This document shows, one piece after another, positions 33,739 to 43,006 of a stretch of 48,996 nucleotides of DNA. This DNA comes from Microcaldota archaeon (GTDB lineage: Archaea > Micrarchaeota > Micrarchaeia > Micrarchaeales > CABMGC01), in contig JAKBRL010000003.1 in NCBI GenBank assembly GCA_021845465.1, forward strand, positions 1 through 48,996, read 5' to 3'. The notes under the pieces are model-generated. The model was not told the DNA's origin. It made no database searches and saw only the letters and a list, made by a program, of their open reading frames with translations. A program made the translations under genes and the position numbers. How positions within the stretch are numbered: position 1 is the stretch's first letter; each line of letters starts with the position of its first letter.

Positions 33739-34539
33739 TCAGTGGCTTATGAATGCGCCCTCTAAGGAGTCTTTGCATTTGCATTTGCGTTCAGAGCTCA
33801 ATTTTGGCAGTATCTCACTTATAAGGCTTTTGGCCTTGGATACATTCTTTCCGAAGACAGATATTATCTCATCGGCACTTACGGGTAGGATTCCTTCCTC
33901 TCCTTCCAAGCCCACATCATAATCAGTGATTATGCCTATTCCAAGATAACATAGGCTTTTCTCGCGTGCAAGCGCCACTTCGGGATACTGCGTCATGTTT
34001 ATGGTCTCGAATCCCTGCCTGCTGAAGAATCTTGATTCTGCCTTTGATGAAAATCTGGGGCCGTTTACCACTACAGTGGTTCCATTTTTATGGTAGCTTA
34101 TCCCCAACTCCCTGAGTGTATCTGAGGCGATCTCACGCATTTCGCTGCAGTACGGATCGGCCATGCCAACATGTGCAACCTTATCCTCATCATAAAATGT
34201 ATCTTGCCTTCCGTGTGTCATGTTGAAGAACTGGTCAAAAAGAACGAAATCGCCCGGCTTGAACTCTTTTTTGAGAGAGCCTACTGATGCAGTAGATATT
34301 ATCCTCTCTACCCCAAGTTGTGATAGCGCATCGATGTTGGCTTTGTATGGCACCCTATGCGGAGGAAGAGTATGCCTGCCCCCGTGTCTTGGAAGAAATG
34401 CCACCTTAAAGCTTCCAAGCCTGCCTATGGAGATCCTGTCGCTCGGTTTTCCATATCGGGTATCTACCTCAATAGACTCGGGCGACTCCAGCAGAGAATA
34501 GAATCCCGAACCCCCTATTATTCCTATCTCAGCATCCAT
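33739..34539 (-). CDS. mtnP: S-methyl-5'-thioadenosine phosphorylase
   Basis: 266 residues. PNP/MTAP class signatures: IGIIGGSGFYSLLESPE, the phosphate-binding FLPRHGGRHTLPPHRVPYKA, ISTASVGSLKKEFKPGDFVL, NGPRFSSKAESRFF and INMTQYPEVALAREKSLCY, plus the D-Y-D base site in GIITDYDVGLEG. The enzyme splits MTA, a by-product of polyamine synthesis, into adenine and methylthioribose-1-phosphate. A Cys-x-Cys pair (C253, C255) near the C-terminus recalls the CxC motif of heat-stable archaeal MTAP. Confidence 0.93.
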   Translation of the reverse strand: MDAEIGIIGGSGFYSLLESPESIEVDTRYGKPSDRISIGRLGSFKVAFLPRHGGRHTLPPHRVPYKANIDALSQLGVERIISTASVGSLKKEFKPGDFVLFDQFFNMTHGRQDTFYDEDKVAHVGMADPYCSEMREIASDTLRELGISYHKNGTTVVVNGPRFSSKAESRFFSRQGFETINMTQYPEVALAREKSLCYLGIGIITDYDVGLEGEEGILPVSADEIISVFGKNVSKAKSLISEILPKLSSERKCKCKDSLEGAFISH

Positions 34540-34628
34540 CTGAACACGTTTTATCTATTGTAGGAAAACGTATATAAGTTAAAGACTGGAAGATATATTC
34601 AGGTTTTTAATTGCCAAGATATTTGGGC

Positions 34629-35669
34629 ATGAGGAGCATCTCTGAAATAATAGGACTATTTGCAATAACGATGGCAATAGGATTCCTTGTAGCCCATGAG
34701 GCAATAAAGACATCAAGCCTTTCTTTCATGTATAGCAGTTTATCCAGCCCGTATTTTTTAGGGTTCTCTTATTCGGTTGATCTTCTTCTGTTGCTGATAG
34801 TCGCTGTGCTTGTAGTAAGAAGGCATCTCAGGTATAGGGGCAGATCCTTATTCAGATTGCTTGAGGCAATAGTCATCACCGTAACATCCTTCTTCCTTGT
34901 CTTGCTGCTTCTGATAATTGTGTTCAGGAACCAGATTCCCGAATATCTGCTTTTTTCCGCTTCCCTTATAATCGCATTGGCCATAGCTCTTGCAAAGGAG
35001 GGATATAAGAGCACAAAGGATATTGCCACCATAACGTCAAGCATCGGAATAGGAATACTTTTAGGCTTCAGCTTCAGCTTCGAGTATGTCATGATAGGAA
35101 TCATGTTATTTGCAGTATATGATTATGTGGCTGTGTTTAAAACGGAAGATATGAAAAGGCTTGCTAGTTTTTTTGTAGAAAATGATGCCGCTTTCCTTAT
35201 GAGTGTCTCTGAAGTAGAGGCTGTTCCTTCAAGCATGCTCTCACCTGAAGACAGGAAATCCTACTTGAAGATTATAAGAAAAACTGGGGAGTACAAAAAT
35301 CCGCGTTTTGCAAAGATGCTCTCAGAGGGAAAGATTCCCATAATCTCACATGTCTCTCTTGGGGAAGGGGATATAGCACTGCCACTTACAGCAATGGTAA
35401 GTGCATATTCGTTCCTTTCTGATTACTACCTCGCCGCAATTGTGGGAATCAGTGCGATATTAGGAGTATCTTTTACCATGTATATGCTAAGGAGATATAG
35501 GAGGCCGCTGCCTGCAATGCCGCTGCTTTTCGGGTTTATGGGGATAGCATCAGGACTCTACCTCTCACTCTCGGGCATTGGGATCGGGATCTTCCCTCTG
35601 ATACTTATAGCTGCAGGATTTCTGGCATTGTTATTTCATGTCAGAAGGACATTGTCAAACATCAGATAA
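34629..35669 (+). CDS. Presenilin-like (A22) intramembrane aspartyl protease
   Basis: 346 residues from the ATG at 34629, about nine membrane helices. Catalytic sites: Y-D165 in FAVYDYVAVFKTEDM and G-x-G-D248 in VSLGEGDIALPL, followed by the PAL-like RRPLPAMPLL near residue 293. The order and spacing match archaeal presenilin homologues (PSH), which cut membrane-spanning substrates. The loop after Y-D carries a long polar segment typical of the hydrophilic loop between the catalytic helices. TATATAAG near 34570 is a promoter candidate. Divergent from mtnP. Confidence 0.88.
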   Translation: MRSISEIIGLFAITMAIGFLVAHEAIKTSSLSFMYSSLSSPYFLGFSYSVDLLLLLIVAVLVVRRHLRYRGRSLFRLLEAIVITVTSFFLVLLLLIIVFRNQIPEYLLFSASLIIALAIALAKEGYKSTKDIATITSSIGIGILLGFSFSFEYVMIGIMLFAVYDYVAVFKTEDMKRLASFFVENDAAFLMSVSEVEAVPSSMLSPEDRKSYLKIIRKTGEYKNPRFAKMLSEGKIPIISHVSLGEGDIALPLTAMVSAYSFLSDYYLAAIVGISAILGVSFTMYMLRRYRRPLPAMPLLFGFMGIASGLYLSLSGIGIGIFPLILIAAGFLALLFHVRRTLSNIR

Positions 35670-35890
35670 GATGCAAGTAGGCTTTTTTATATTATGTTTT
35701 TGTGAAGGTATTGAAGTGGTAAAAAGCAGATGCCACAGACTAGGAGAGTGACAGGCTATTCTAAATTGTGCTTCAATTATACCTCGGATTATGAGGATTT
35801 GGTAACAATATAGTAGGAATGTCAGAGGTGCTTATGATCAAGACTTCAGGAGAAATCCGGAGAGGCCTCTTTTAAGAGGCCTGGGGGTGC
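35670..35890. other. Gap between convergent genes; no gene seen
   Basis: 221 bases between the presenilin-like gene and the stop of the surface-protein gene. No frame longer than about 40 codons with a start looks protein-like. A T-run (TTTTTTATATTATGTTTTT) at about 35684 can end the plus-strand transcript, and the palindrome at 35863-35882 the minus-strand one. Confidence 0.5.
35863..35882. terminator. Palindrome, likely terminator of the 35891 surface-protein gene
   Basis: AGGCCTCTT (35863-35871) and AAGAGGCCT (35874-35882) are perfect arms around a two-base centre. A second hairpin GGGTGCT...AGCACCC covers the stop codon at about 35884-35902. There is no strong T-run on the minus side, so it may rather protect the 3' end or act as a binding site. 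Confidence 0.45.
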
Positions 35891-36871
35891 TTATGCAGCA
35901 CCCTGGACTCCCTTCTTCCTGCTATTTATTACAGTATAGCCCAAGGCTATTGCTATTGCAATGCCCAGAAGTACAGGCAGTATGGTTCCTAAAGAGATGC
36001 CCCCACTAAAGCTTGTTGTTGTAGTGTTTCCACTCTGTTGTGAAGATGCATTGGTTGTTGCCGTTGCGGTGGAAGTGTTCTGAGCCGTAACTGTGGTTGA
36101 TGAGTTGCTGGCCTTCGTCTGGTTTGTTGCGGATGTCGCGGTTGTAGTGTTGGTTGTGGCATTGGTAGAGATAGTATTGCTTGTTATGGTGTTGGCTGTA
36201 GCGTTGTTATTCTGATATGTGCTTACAGGTATCGTTGTGACTGTAGTGTTTTTAGATAGGGTATTTGACGTTCCGCTGCTTGAAGCCTGAGGCTGCGTAG
36301 ATTGGGATGTTGATGTAGTCTTCGTAGTTGAGGTGGTTGCAGTGCTGGAGGTTGAGCTGTTTGGAGTGGAGCTGCTCGATGCTGATGTCTGGCTCTGCGG
36401 TGGAGGGGCAGGTGCTGGAGCTCCTTTTATTATAACAGTTTCCGTAGGCGAGCAGAACTCTGCCTGCTTGTCGCATGCTACTACCGAGTATGTGCCTATA
36501 GGCAGCACTGAGAGATTAAATGTTAATGAGCCTGTCCCGAATTTTGATACATGGCTAGCTATAAAAAGACTAAGCTGGTCATTAGAGTAACTTGTGGTTG
36601 CAGTAAGGATATCGCTGTGGCCTTGTATGTCAGTATAATTCTGTACCGATATAGTAATGGTTGGATGTTGCGCCGTTGTAAATGAAAGGCTGCCTGTGCC
36701 TGTCGTAGATGCGGTTATTGGAAGTACTAGAAATTGTATAGCCATGATAGCCATCAAGGCAAAAACCTTTATAGCCATTCCACTTCCGGATTTTGCCGCT
36801 TTGGCAGAAACCAGATTTTTATAGCTCTTTATATTGTCATTTATATTATCCATATTATCAATATTATTCAT
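35891..36871 (-). CDS. Secreted, Thr-rich, C-terminally anchored surface protein
   Basis: 326 residues. After a polar start comes a signal-type helix (MAIKVFALMAIMAIQFLVLPI, about 32-53), one Ig-like domain (GTGSLSFTTAQHPTITISVQ to VVACDKQAEFCSPTETVII), a Pro hinge, a stalk of about 130 residues almost only Ser/Thr/Asn/Ala, and a C-terminal membrane helix (TILPVLLGIAIAIALGYTVI) with basic tail. The domain is held outside the cell on a presumably glycosylated stalk. No enzyme motif. Divergent gene neighbours suggest a single-gene unit. Confidence 0.82.
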   Translation of the reverse strand: MNNIDNMDNINDNIKSYKNLVSAKAAKSGSGMAIKVFALMAIMAIQFLVLPITASTTGTGSLSFTTAQHPTITISVQNYTDIQGHSDILTATTSYSNDQLSLFIASHVSKFGTGSLTFNLSVLPIGTYSVVACDKQAEFCSPTETVIIKGAPAPAPPPQSQTSASSSSTPNSSTSSTATTSTTKTTSTSQSTQPQASSSGTSNTLSKNTTVTTIPVSTYQNNNATANTITSNTISTNATTNTTTATSATNQTKASNSSTTVTAQNTSTATATTNASSQQSGNTTTTSFSGGISLGTILPVLLGIAIAIALGYTVINSRKKGVQGAA

Positions 36872-37027
36872 ATACTTCCACCTTCACATCATATCTGAGG
36901 TACTTGATATATAAATCTTGGCAGATACATATTTAGTTAGATATTATCTGGGCTGATATCCTGGCTTGGATGGCTGCTCTTATTCCGCTCTGGCTTTTGG
37001 AATGAGTTTAGCGATCTTATTTATCGC

Positions 37028-38083
37028 TTAGCCAAGATAATTTTCAAGCTCTCCTGCTGTCCTGAAATACTTATGTCCTGATGCTTTTTTTAGCCTGTTC
37101 ATTATGGCGAGTCCGTAATCCTTTTCGCTGAAGCTCTCTGTTATGCAGAACTCAGCTCCAAGTGAATCTAATTCTATGAGGCTCCTGAATAGATTCCTTG
37201 CTATCGATTTCCTGTCACTTTTCCTGCCTAATATTATATTTTTTTTGGATATGCCTGAGAGCTTTGATGCTGTCTCTTTTGAGCCTATGAAAACAAACCT
37301 TTTTTTGTATTTGATGAGAATACTGCGCAGTTTTTTTGTATCGCCTTCGAAAAGTAGTACTCTGGTATCGGGAGAATAGTGTTTGTATTTCATTCCGGGG
37401 CTTATTGGTTTTTTATTGCTGGATACTCCTTCGGTTTCTTTTAATAGCTTCGGCCTCCTTCCAAATGCCTTTGTTATTTCATCAGTAGTGAATGCGCCGG
37501 GCCTTAGCAGAGTGAATGTAAGCAGATCCAATACGGTTGACTCTATCCCGAATTTGGAAGGCCCTGCATCGAGTATGACATCGACTGATTTTTTGAAGTA
37601 GTCTATAGCATGCTTTCCTGAAGTCGATGAGGGCTTTTTTGATATGTTGGCGCTTGGCGCTGCTATAGGAGCGCCACTTTCACGTATGAGGCTTATTGCT
37701 ATACTGTCTGCAGGCATTCTCACTGCCACTGTACTGAGACCGGAAGTCACTACGCTGGGCAGTGTCTTTTTTGCTTTCATTATAAAGGTTATAGGAGCAG
37801 GCCATATCCCGTCTATGGTTTTATAGTATTTCTTTGGTATGATTGCTATCTCCACTGCCATTTTTATGTCCGAGACGTGGACTATCAGGGGGTTGTCTGA
37901 AGGCCTATTTTTTGCCTTGAATATCCTCCTGCATGCTGATGCGTTAGTCGCATCTGCACCTATCCCATATACTGTTTCAGTTGGAAATACCACCAAGTTC
38001 CCTTTTCTGATTGCGTTTGCAGCAGTATGTATTTTAGACAGGTCAGGTTTAGATCGGTTTATCTTGAGTATTTTTGCTTTCAT
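37028..38083 (-). CDS. sua5: Threonylcarbamoyl-AMP synthase (Sua5/YrdC)
   Basis: 351 residues, full-length Sua5 with YrdC catalytic part and C-terminal Sua5 domain. Signatures: GNLVVFPTETVYGIGADATN, IFKAKNRPSDNPLIVHV, VAVRMPADSIAISLI, APIAAPSANISKKPSSTS, and the linker SPGMKYKHYSPDTRVLL. It makes the carbamoyl-adenylate for t6A37, found in ANN-reading tRNAs such as the Thr tRNA in this window. Follows the K+ channel gene by 27 bases on the same strand. Confidence 0.94.
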   Translation of the reverse strand: MKAKILKINRSKPDLSKIHTAANAIRKGNLVVFPTETVYGIGADATNASACRRIFKAKNRPSDNPLIVHVSDIKMAVEIAIIPKKYYKTIDGIWPAPITFIMKAKKTLPSVVTSGLSTVAVRMPADSIAISLIRESGAPIAAPSANISKKPSSTSGKHAIDYFKKSVDVILDAGPSKFGIESTVLDLLTFTLLRPGAFTTDEITKAFGRRPKLLKETEGVSSNKKPISPGMKYKHYSPDTRVLLFEGDTKKLRSILIKYKKRFVFIGSKETASKLSGISKKNIILGRKSDRKSIARNLFRSLIELDSLGAEFCITESFSEKDYGLAIMNRLKKASGHKYFRTAGELENYLG

Positions 38084-38110
38084 AGGAAAGGCCCTAGCTG
38101 TTGAACCTCT

Positions 38111-38863
38111 TCACAATTCTTCAATCTTTTGGGAGAGGAGGTTTGATGCCATTTCTGCAGGGCTTATTACCCCTATTCCGAGCTTCATTCCCCTTATCCT
38201 TGTTTCGTCTTCATGGGTTCTTGCTATTGCGACAATTCTGGAATTTTCTGCTATGTTTCTTATTACCAGAAGCGCATAGACCATTTTGGATTTGTCATTC
38301 ATGTCTATTATTATGGATTTCGCATGCTTGAACTCGAATTGCGACATTGCATTTTCATCTGTCTCGTCCACAACGAATGCCCGGTAGCCTTTCTGATCCC
38401 TGAGCTGCTTTACCAGATTGATGTCCGAGCTTAAGACTATGAATTTGGCATTTTTTTCCTTAAGTTTTTCTGCCAGCCTTACATTTATGTAGTCTAGTCC
38501 CACAAGTATGACATGCTTTCTAAGAAGCCTTTTTTCGAACGAGTTTATCTTTCCGGTGAGGTATTCCACTCTTGTATTTACAAGTTCGCTGGTTATAGAG
38601 GTCAGAGCTCCTAGAAATATACCTATTCCGGTTATAATGAGAATTATTGTAAATATCCTTGCAGTATTTGAGACTGGAACTATGTCACCGTAGCCTACAG
38701 TGGATAGAGTTACAGTGGTGTAGTATGCTGCTGTCAATCCTGAGTTTATAGGCACATTGAAACCCTTTTCATAGTGTCCTATAAGGTATGTGCCGGATAT
38801 CCCCACAGCAAATATGAAAGCTATTAGGAATATGTATACAATTAGTTTTTGCGATAACGCCAT
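38111..38863 (-). CDS. Potassium channel with RCK (TrkA-N) domain
   Basis: 250 residues: a first membrane helix at 7-28, a pore loop with the K+ filter TVGYGD (residues about 54-60), a second helix, and a cytosolic RCK domain starting HVILVGLDYINVRLAEKL. The Rossmann G-x-G-x-x-G is degenerate (G-L-D-Y-I-N), so ligand binding may differ from MthK. There is no separate RCK-C domain. Two-helix channels of this plan are common in archaea and set membrane potential. Confidence 0.9.
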   Translation of the reverse strand: MALSQKLIVYIFLIAFIFAVGISGTYLIGHYEKGFNVPINSGLTAAYYTTVTLSTVGYGDIVPVSNTARIFTIILIITGIGIFLGALTSITSELVNTRVEYLTGKINSFEKRLLRKHVILVGLDYINVRLAEKLKEKNAKFIVLSSDINLVKQLRDQKGYRAFVVDETDENAMSQFEFKHAKSIIIDMNDKSKMVYALLVIRNIAENSRIVAIARTHEDETRIRGMKLGIGVISPAEMASNLLSQKIEEL

Positions 38864-39057
38864 GGATTACAATTTAGTTTGTAAAGCAAAATTTTTATAT
38901 TAGTAAGTTTAGGTTAGCATCGCACTCTGCTATGCTTTGCCTCTCAATGCCTGGAATGTTTATGTTTTTGAGCGGTAGTGCTCTGTCAAGCGCCCGGACC
39001 AGATTCCGGATGTCTTTTTTATTATATGACGGGCCAGCTTCCTATGAAACCGGCCTT

Positions 39058-39855
39058 TTATAAAAAAGAGTTTATCTCGCTGATGTCTTCGGGTTTGAGT
39101 TTCCAGCCGGATGCCGCTATGTTCTCCTTCATGTGGTCCGGACTGTTGGCTTTTGGAATTGCCACGATATTTCCTTTTGATATGATCCAGTTCAATGCGA
39201 CTTGTGCTGCGCTCTTTCCATATTCTGAGCCTATCGCATTGAGCTTCTCGTGAATCTTTTTGTTATTGCTTGAAAGTATGCTTCCGCTGCCTAATGGACT
39301 ATATGCTATGACTGTTATTTTTTCAGATAGGCAGTATGCCGACATTCCGCTTGACTCTGGGTCTCTTTCAGTAACGCTGTATTCTATCTGGTTTGAGACT
39401 ATTTCCTCTGATTTCATCGCTTCCTGGGCTTCCTTGAGCTCTTTTACTGAGAAATTGCTTACACCTATATGCCTTATCTTGCCTTCTGACACCAGCTTTT
39501 CCATCGCCCTGACCGTTTCAGATATGGGAATGGAGGGATTGGGCCAGTGTATCTGATATAAATCTATGGTTTTTATGCCTAGCGTGTTTAAACTGCTATT
39601 GCATGCTTTTATCACATCGTCATACCTCAGATGGTGCGGTGATACCTTTGTAGCAAGGAATACATTGTCACGGCCCTCCTTCAATATCTCCGCAACAAAC
39701 TTTTCTGTCTGGTACATCTCTGCCGTATCTATGAAGTTTGAGCCTAGTGATATGCCTGTTCTAAGTGCGGATATTCCGTCCTGTCTTAACTTCCATGTCC
39801 CCATTCCTATAACAGGAACTTTTTCTCCTGTATTTCCTAATTTTAAAAATTCCAT
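39058..39855 (-). CDS. Aldo/keto reductase
   Basis: 265 residues, TIM-barrel AKR. Catalytic tetrad: D43 and Y48 in FIDTAEMYQT, Lys in NVFLATKVSPHHL, His in LYQIHWPNPS. NADPH site: the late SKGNIVAIPKANSPDHMKENI. HIGVSNFSVKELKEA is diagnostic of the family. Substrate unknown. Stands alone; 202 bases separate it from the K+ channel gene, and that gap holds nothing I can name. Confidence 0.92.
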   Translation of the reverse strand: MEFLKLGNTGEKVPVIGMGTWKLRQDGISALRTGISLGSNFIDTAEMYQTEKFVAEILKEGRDNVFLATKVSPHHLRYDDVIKACNSSLNTLGIKTIDLYQIHWPNPSIPISETVRAMEKLVSEGKIRHIGVSNFSVKELKEAQEAMKSEEIVSNQIEYSVTERDPESSGMSAYCLSEKITVIAYSPLGSGSILSSNNKKIHEKLNAIGSEYGKSAAQVALNWIISKGNIVAIPKANSPDHMKENIAASGWKLKPEDISEINSFL

Positions 39856-40022
39856 AAGTTATTATTGCAGCTCTCTGTTTTAATGTTTATCTGTGATCCG
39901 GTTTCAATAAGAATTTGTTTGAATGCGGCAAAAATCAGAAGGATAAGATAATGATAAAAAAAATGAAATAGTGTATGAAGCAGAATAATTGAAGAATATA
40001 TGAATTTAAGTAAAGTTATATT

Positions 40023-40499
40023 ATGGATACTATGCAGAAATGGACATTATGCATGATAACTAAAGGCAATAAGGTTCTGCTTAAATTTGGCAGGAGGAAC
40101 ATAAGCAAGAACAAATGGAATGGCTTGGGAGGCAAGATTGAGGATGGGGAGACTCCTGAAGAGGGCTTAATAAGAGAGGTGAAAGAGGAGTCGGAGCTTA
40201 CTGTGACCAAAATGAAGAAGTTTGGAAATGTGAGATTCTATAAAGGTTCAAAAAAAGAGATTCTTGGAATAGGACATGTATTTTTGGTAACAGGAGTCTC
40301 TGGAAAGGCAGTGGGAGGGGAGGAAGGAGAAGTAAGATGGTTCAGCAAGGATAAGCTTCCATTAGATAAGATGTGGGAAGATGACAGATATTGGCTGCCT
40401 TTGCTTTTTGAAGGAAAAGGTGCAGACATGGAGTTTTTATATGACAACGGAATGAAGCACGTCAAAGAATATCATATTTACAACATACGCAAGATGTAG
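40023..40499 (+). CDS. Nudix hydrolase (MTH1-like, probable 8-oxo-dGTPase)
   Basis: 158 residues with a complete Nudix box: G37-x5-E43-x7-R51-E52-V-K-E55-E56, only the late Gly replaced (E58). The strand WNGLGGKIEDGETPEEG is the MTH1-type version, and LGIGHVFLVTGVSGKAVGGEEGEVRWF fits the fold. It would clean oxidised nucleotides. Convergent with the HerA-like ATPase gene; the neighbouring endonuclease IV also repairs oxidative damage. Confidence 0.87.
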   Translation: MDTMQKWTLCMITKGNKVLLKFGRRNISKNKWNGLGGKIEDGETPEEGLIREVKEESELTVTKMKKFGNVRFYKGSKKEILGIGHVFLVTGVSGKAVGGEEGEVRWFSKDKLPLDKMWEDDRYWLPLLFEGKGADMEFLYDNGMKHVKEYHIYNIRKM

Positions 40500-40527
40500 A
40501 ATGCAGGATGCAGGTTATGCTGCAAGT

Positions 40528-42120
40528 TTATAGGTATTCTTCTGGATTCCTGATGAAAAAGTCTGAAATTCTTAATGTTGTAATATCAGGCATTGAAGAA
40601 TATCTGGGGTAATGAAGATCATTTACAGTGAGAATTATCTTAGGATAACTCTTTTTTCTGTACTCCAGCATGTGAGTGACATCGCTTATATTTTTCTTTC
40701 CGGTTTCATATTCTATGGCAATACGCCTGCCTTTCGAGTATATGATTAGATCAGGCCCGTATGAAGAGTTGTATATTTCATTAGATATTCCATATTCCTT
40801 GAGTCTCTCAGATATGCGATGTACTGTGATATCATGCTCTGGGGAATTTCTTGGGTTTGATATATACCAGCCATTATGCTCGTAGAGTATTTTTTCTGAG
40901 ATTAGGCTAGATATTGCATTCTGAATATCGATATCGCTGATCTGCATTCCGTGAAGATTGCCGATAAGCAGTCTTTTTTCAATGGCATTGTAAGACAGGT
41001 TCTCAATGCAATACTTCAGAGAGAAATTTTCAATATCGGAAGACTCAAATTTTACCATTATTGGATCCGTATAACGTGAATCCAGGATTATTGCTTTTCC
41101 TACACTGAGGTTTCTTATTCCGGATTTTACCGAAACGAGCCTTCCGGATTCGGAACCTCCTGAGATATAATTTGAGATGTAGTTTAATTCTGAAGGCTCC
41201 CTTTGGTAAAAAGAGATTATAGTAGAGGAATTGCTCATGACCTTCCCGTCTATCTCTTCTGCCTTCTGGGATATACAAACTATGCCAAGACCATACTTTC
41301 TGCCTTCGGCCGCGAGCCTTCCTAGAATTACGCTGCCGCTTATCTTTCTTGCCTCGTCTATCACTATATAGAATGGCTTGCGATTGTATCCACTGCCAAG
41401 CATTGATGAGTATATCTTGCGAAGCAAGGCTTCCATATATATTGATTGCGCCTCTTCAGTATGCATGCTTCCCAGCAGAAATATGCTCCTGGATCCCATT
41501 ATCTTTCCAATGTTTATAGGACGACCATGCTTTCTGGAGTTTATTAGCGATATGCGTTCAGTGAGGAGCGATAGTGTTCTTAATTCTGAGCCTTCTGCTT
41601 TTGCCTCAAAGCGTTTTAGTGTCAGCATTAGATCAGATACGGTGGGAATTCTGTTTTTAGGCTTGCTTACCCAGTAGGTATATCCAATGCATCTTTTCAG
41701 CAGTGAGGATTGCACATATCCAAGTCTTAATCGTTTTGAGAGCATGGATGTTGTCTCCCCTATGCGTTCTTCTTCATCCATACCGTCCAGGTCTAGAAAG
41801 TTTACCTTGGAGCGGGAGGCATCATAGACATCTGCGCCTATTTTGTCTGCGAGCCCAAGGTAATCACCATTAGGATCAAGTATGAGAAGCCCTGCGCCCG
41901 TCTCTGCGATCTCTTTTATGATTATCCTTGATGCGTTCGATTTTCCGCCGCCGCTTTCTCCGATTATTACAACATGCGGATTCATTCGGCCCTCCAACTT
42001 GAATCTTTTCTGGAAGATGGGTTTTTTCCATTTCCATGTTGAATAGTCGCCATGATAGATTCGCTTGAGCTCTAGTTTTTTGATTATCGTTATCGGGTAT
42101 TTTGTTTTTTTGAATATCAT
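40528..42120 (-). CDS. HerA-like ATPase fused to a nuclease-like C-terminal domain
   Basis: 530 residues. Walker A is G54ESGGGKS61 and Walker B is FYIVID255E256AR, with HerA/FtsK helices between (LILDPNGDYLGLADKIGADV, ICISQKAEEID). Residues 1-48 are the short beta start of HerA/VirB4-type ATPases. The last 120 residues are different: a winged-helix-like part (ENLSYNAIEKRLLIGNLHGM...) and a PD-(D/E)xK-like core, P-D457-LIIYSKGRRIAI-E470-YE472TGK. HerA normally works with a separate NurA nuclease; here both functions appear in one chain. Follows endonuclease IV by 73 bases on the same strand. Confidence 0.82.
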   Translation of the reverse strand: MIFKKTKYPITIIKKLELKRIYHGDYSTWKWKKPIFQKRFKLEGRMNPHVVIIGESGGGKSNASRIIIKEIAETGAGLLILDPNGDYLGLADKIGADVYDASRSKVNFLDLDGMDEEERIGETTSMLSKRLRLGYVQSSLLKRCIGYTYWVSKPKNRIPTVSDLMLTLKRFEAKAEGSELRTLSLLTERISLINSRKHGRPINIGKIMGSRSIFLLGSMHTEEAQSIYMEALLRKIYSSMLGSGYNRKPFYIVIDEARKISGSVILGRLAAEGRKYGLGIVCISQKAEEIDGKVMSNSSTIISFYQREPSELNYISNYISGGSESGRLVSVKSGIRNLSVGKAIILDSRYTDPIMVKFESSDIENFSLKYCIENLSYNAIEKRLLIGNLHGMQISDIDIQNAISSLISEKILYEHNGWYISNPRNSPEHDITVHRISERLKEYGISNEIYNSSYGPDLIIYSKGRRIAIEYETGKKNISDVTHMLEYRKKSYPKIILTVNDLHYPRYSSMPDITTLRISDFFIRNPEEYL

Positions 42121-42193
42121 ATATACACCATAATAAACATTAAGCGGTTTATGACGTCACGTAAGTCTGAAATAGGGACATTTTTGATTAGAA

Positions 42194-43006
42194 TCAGTGA
42201 TTTCCGGATAACTGCTTTACCAGTAATAGTTCTTCGCTCGATTCTTGAGGGGTCTCCATAATGAATGGCTTGGCAAGTATTTTTCTGTAGGAAAAGAATC
42301 TTGAGAATCCCTCCTTGCCTATATAACCCCTGCCTATATTTTCATGCCGGTCAAGATGAGAGCCAAGCTGAAATTTGGAATCGTTTAGGTGAAAAAGGTA
42401 TACATCTTTGAAACCCAGTTTTCTGTCTATCTCCTCTAATACCTCCTTTTTGGTTATGTCATATCCGGCAGCGTAGAGATGGCAGGTATCAAGGCAGAAG
42501 CCTATTTTTTTATCTGAGCCTTCGCGTATTGCAGCAAGTTCCTCCAGGGTCGAGCCTACGCTGTTTTTGCTTCCTGAAGTATTTTCAAGAAGTAGTGTTA
42601 CCTCATCGCCTATCTTGGCTTTATTGATTGCATTTACAACATTCCTGATTCCTATCTCTGTCCCTTTTCCGAGATGGCTTCCGAGATGGGTAACAAGGTA
42701 TTTTATGCTCAGTTCAGAACACAGCGAGAGGGTTTTATTTAGATTTTCTATGGATTTTGAATAAGTTGACTCGTTAGTAGAGGAGAGATTGGGAAGGTAT
42801 GGCATGTGTGCAACAACAGGGCTCACCTCTCCGGTTTTGGATTTGGCAATAAAAGCTTCTTTTGCTTCTTTGGGTATTTCTTTTATCTCCCAACCGCGTG
42901 GATTGCTTATGAATATCTGCATCGTATTGCATCCTAATGCCAATGCCCTGTCAAATGCGAGATCTATGCTCTGGGCCGCAGATACGTGATAGCCTAGTCT
43001 CATCAT
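42194..43006 (-). CDS. nfo: Endonuclease IV (AP endonuclease)
   Basis: 270 residues, slightly short but complete. Zinc-ligand segments: VVAHMPYLPNL, YLVTHLGSHLGKG, LLLENTSGSKNSVGS, GFCLDTCHLYAAGYD, FHLNDSKFQLGSHLDRHENI and PFIMETPQ. The enzyme cuts DNA at abasic sites. Its start overlaps the previous gene's stop by four bases, so they are translated together. Neighbours point to a DNA-repair group. Confidence 0.94.
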   Translation of the reverse strand: MMRLGYHVSAAQSIDLAFDRALALGCNTMQIFISNPRGWEIKEIPKEAKEAFIAKSKTGEVSPVVAHMPYLPNLSSTNESTYSKSIENLNKTLSLCSELSIKYLVTHLGSHLGKGTEIGIRNVVNAINKAKIGDEVTLLLENTSGSKNSVGSTLEELAAIREGSDKKIGFCLDTCHLYAAGYDITKKEVLEEIDRKLGFKDVYLFHLNDSKFQLGSHLDRHENIGRGYIGKEGFSRFFSYRKILAKPFIMETPQESSEELLLVKQLSGNH

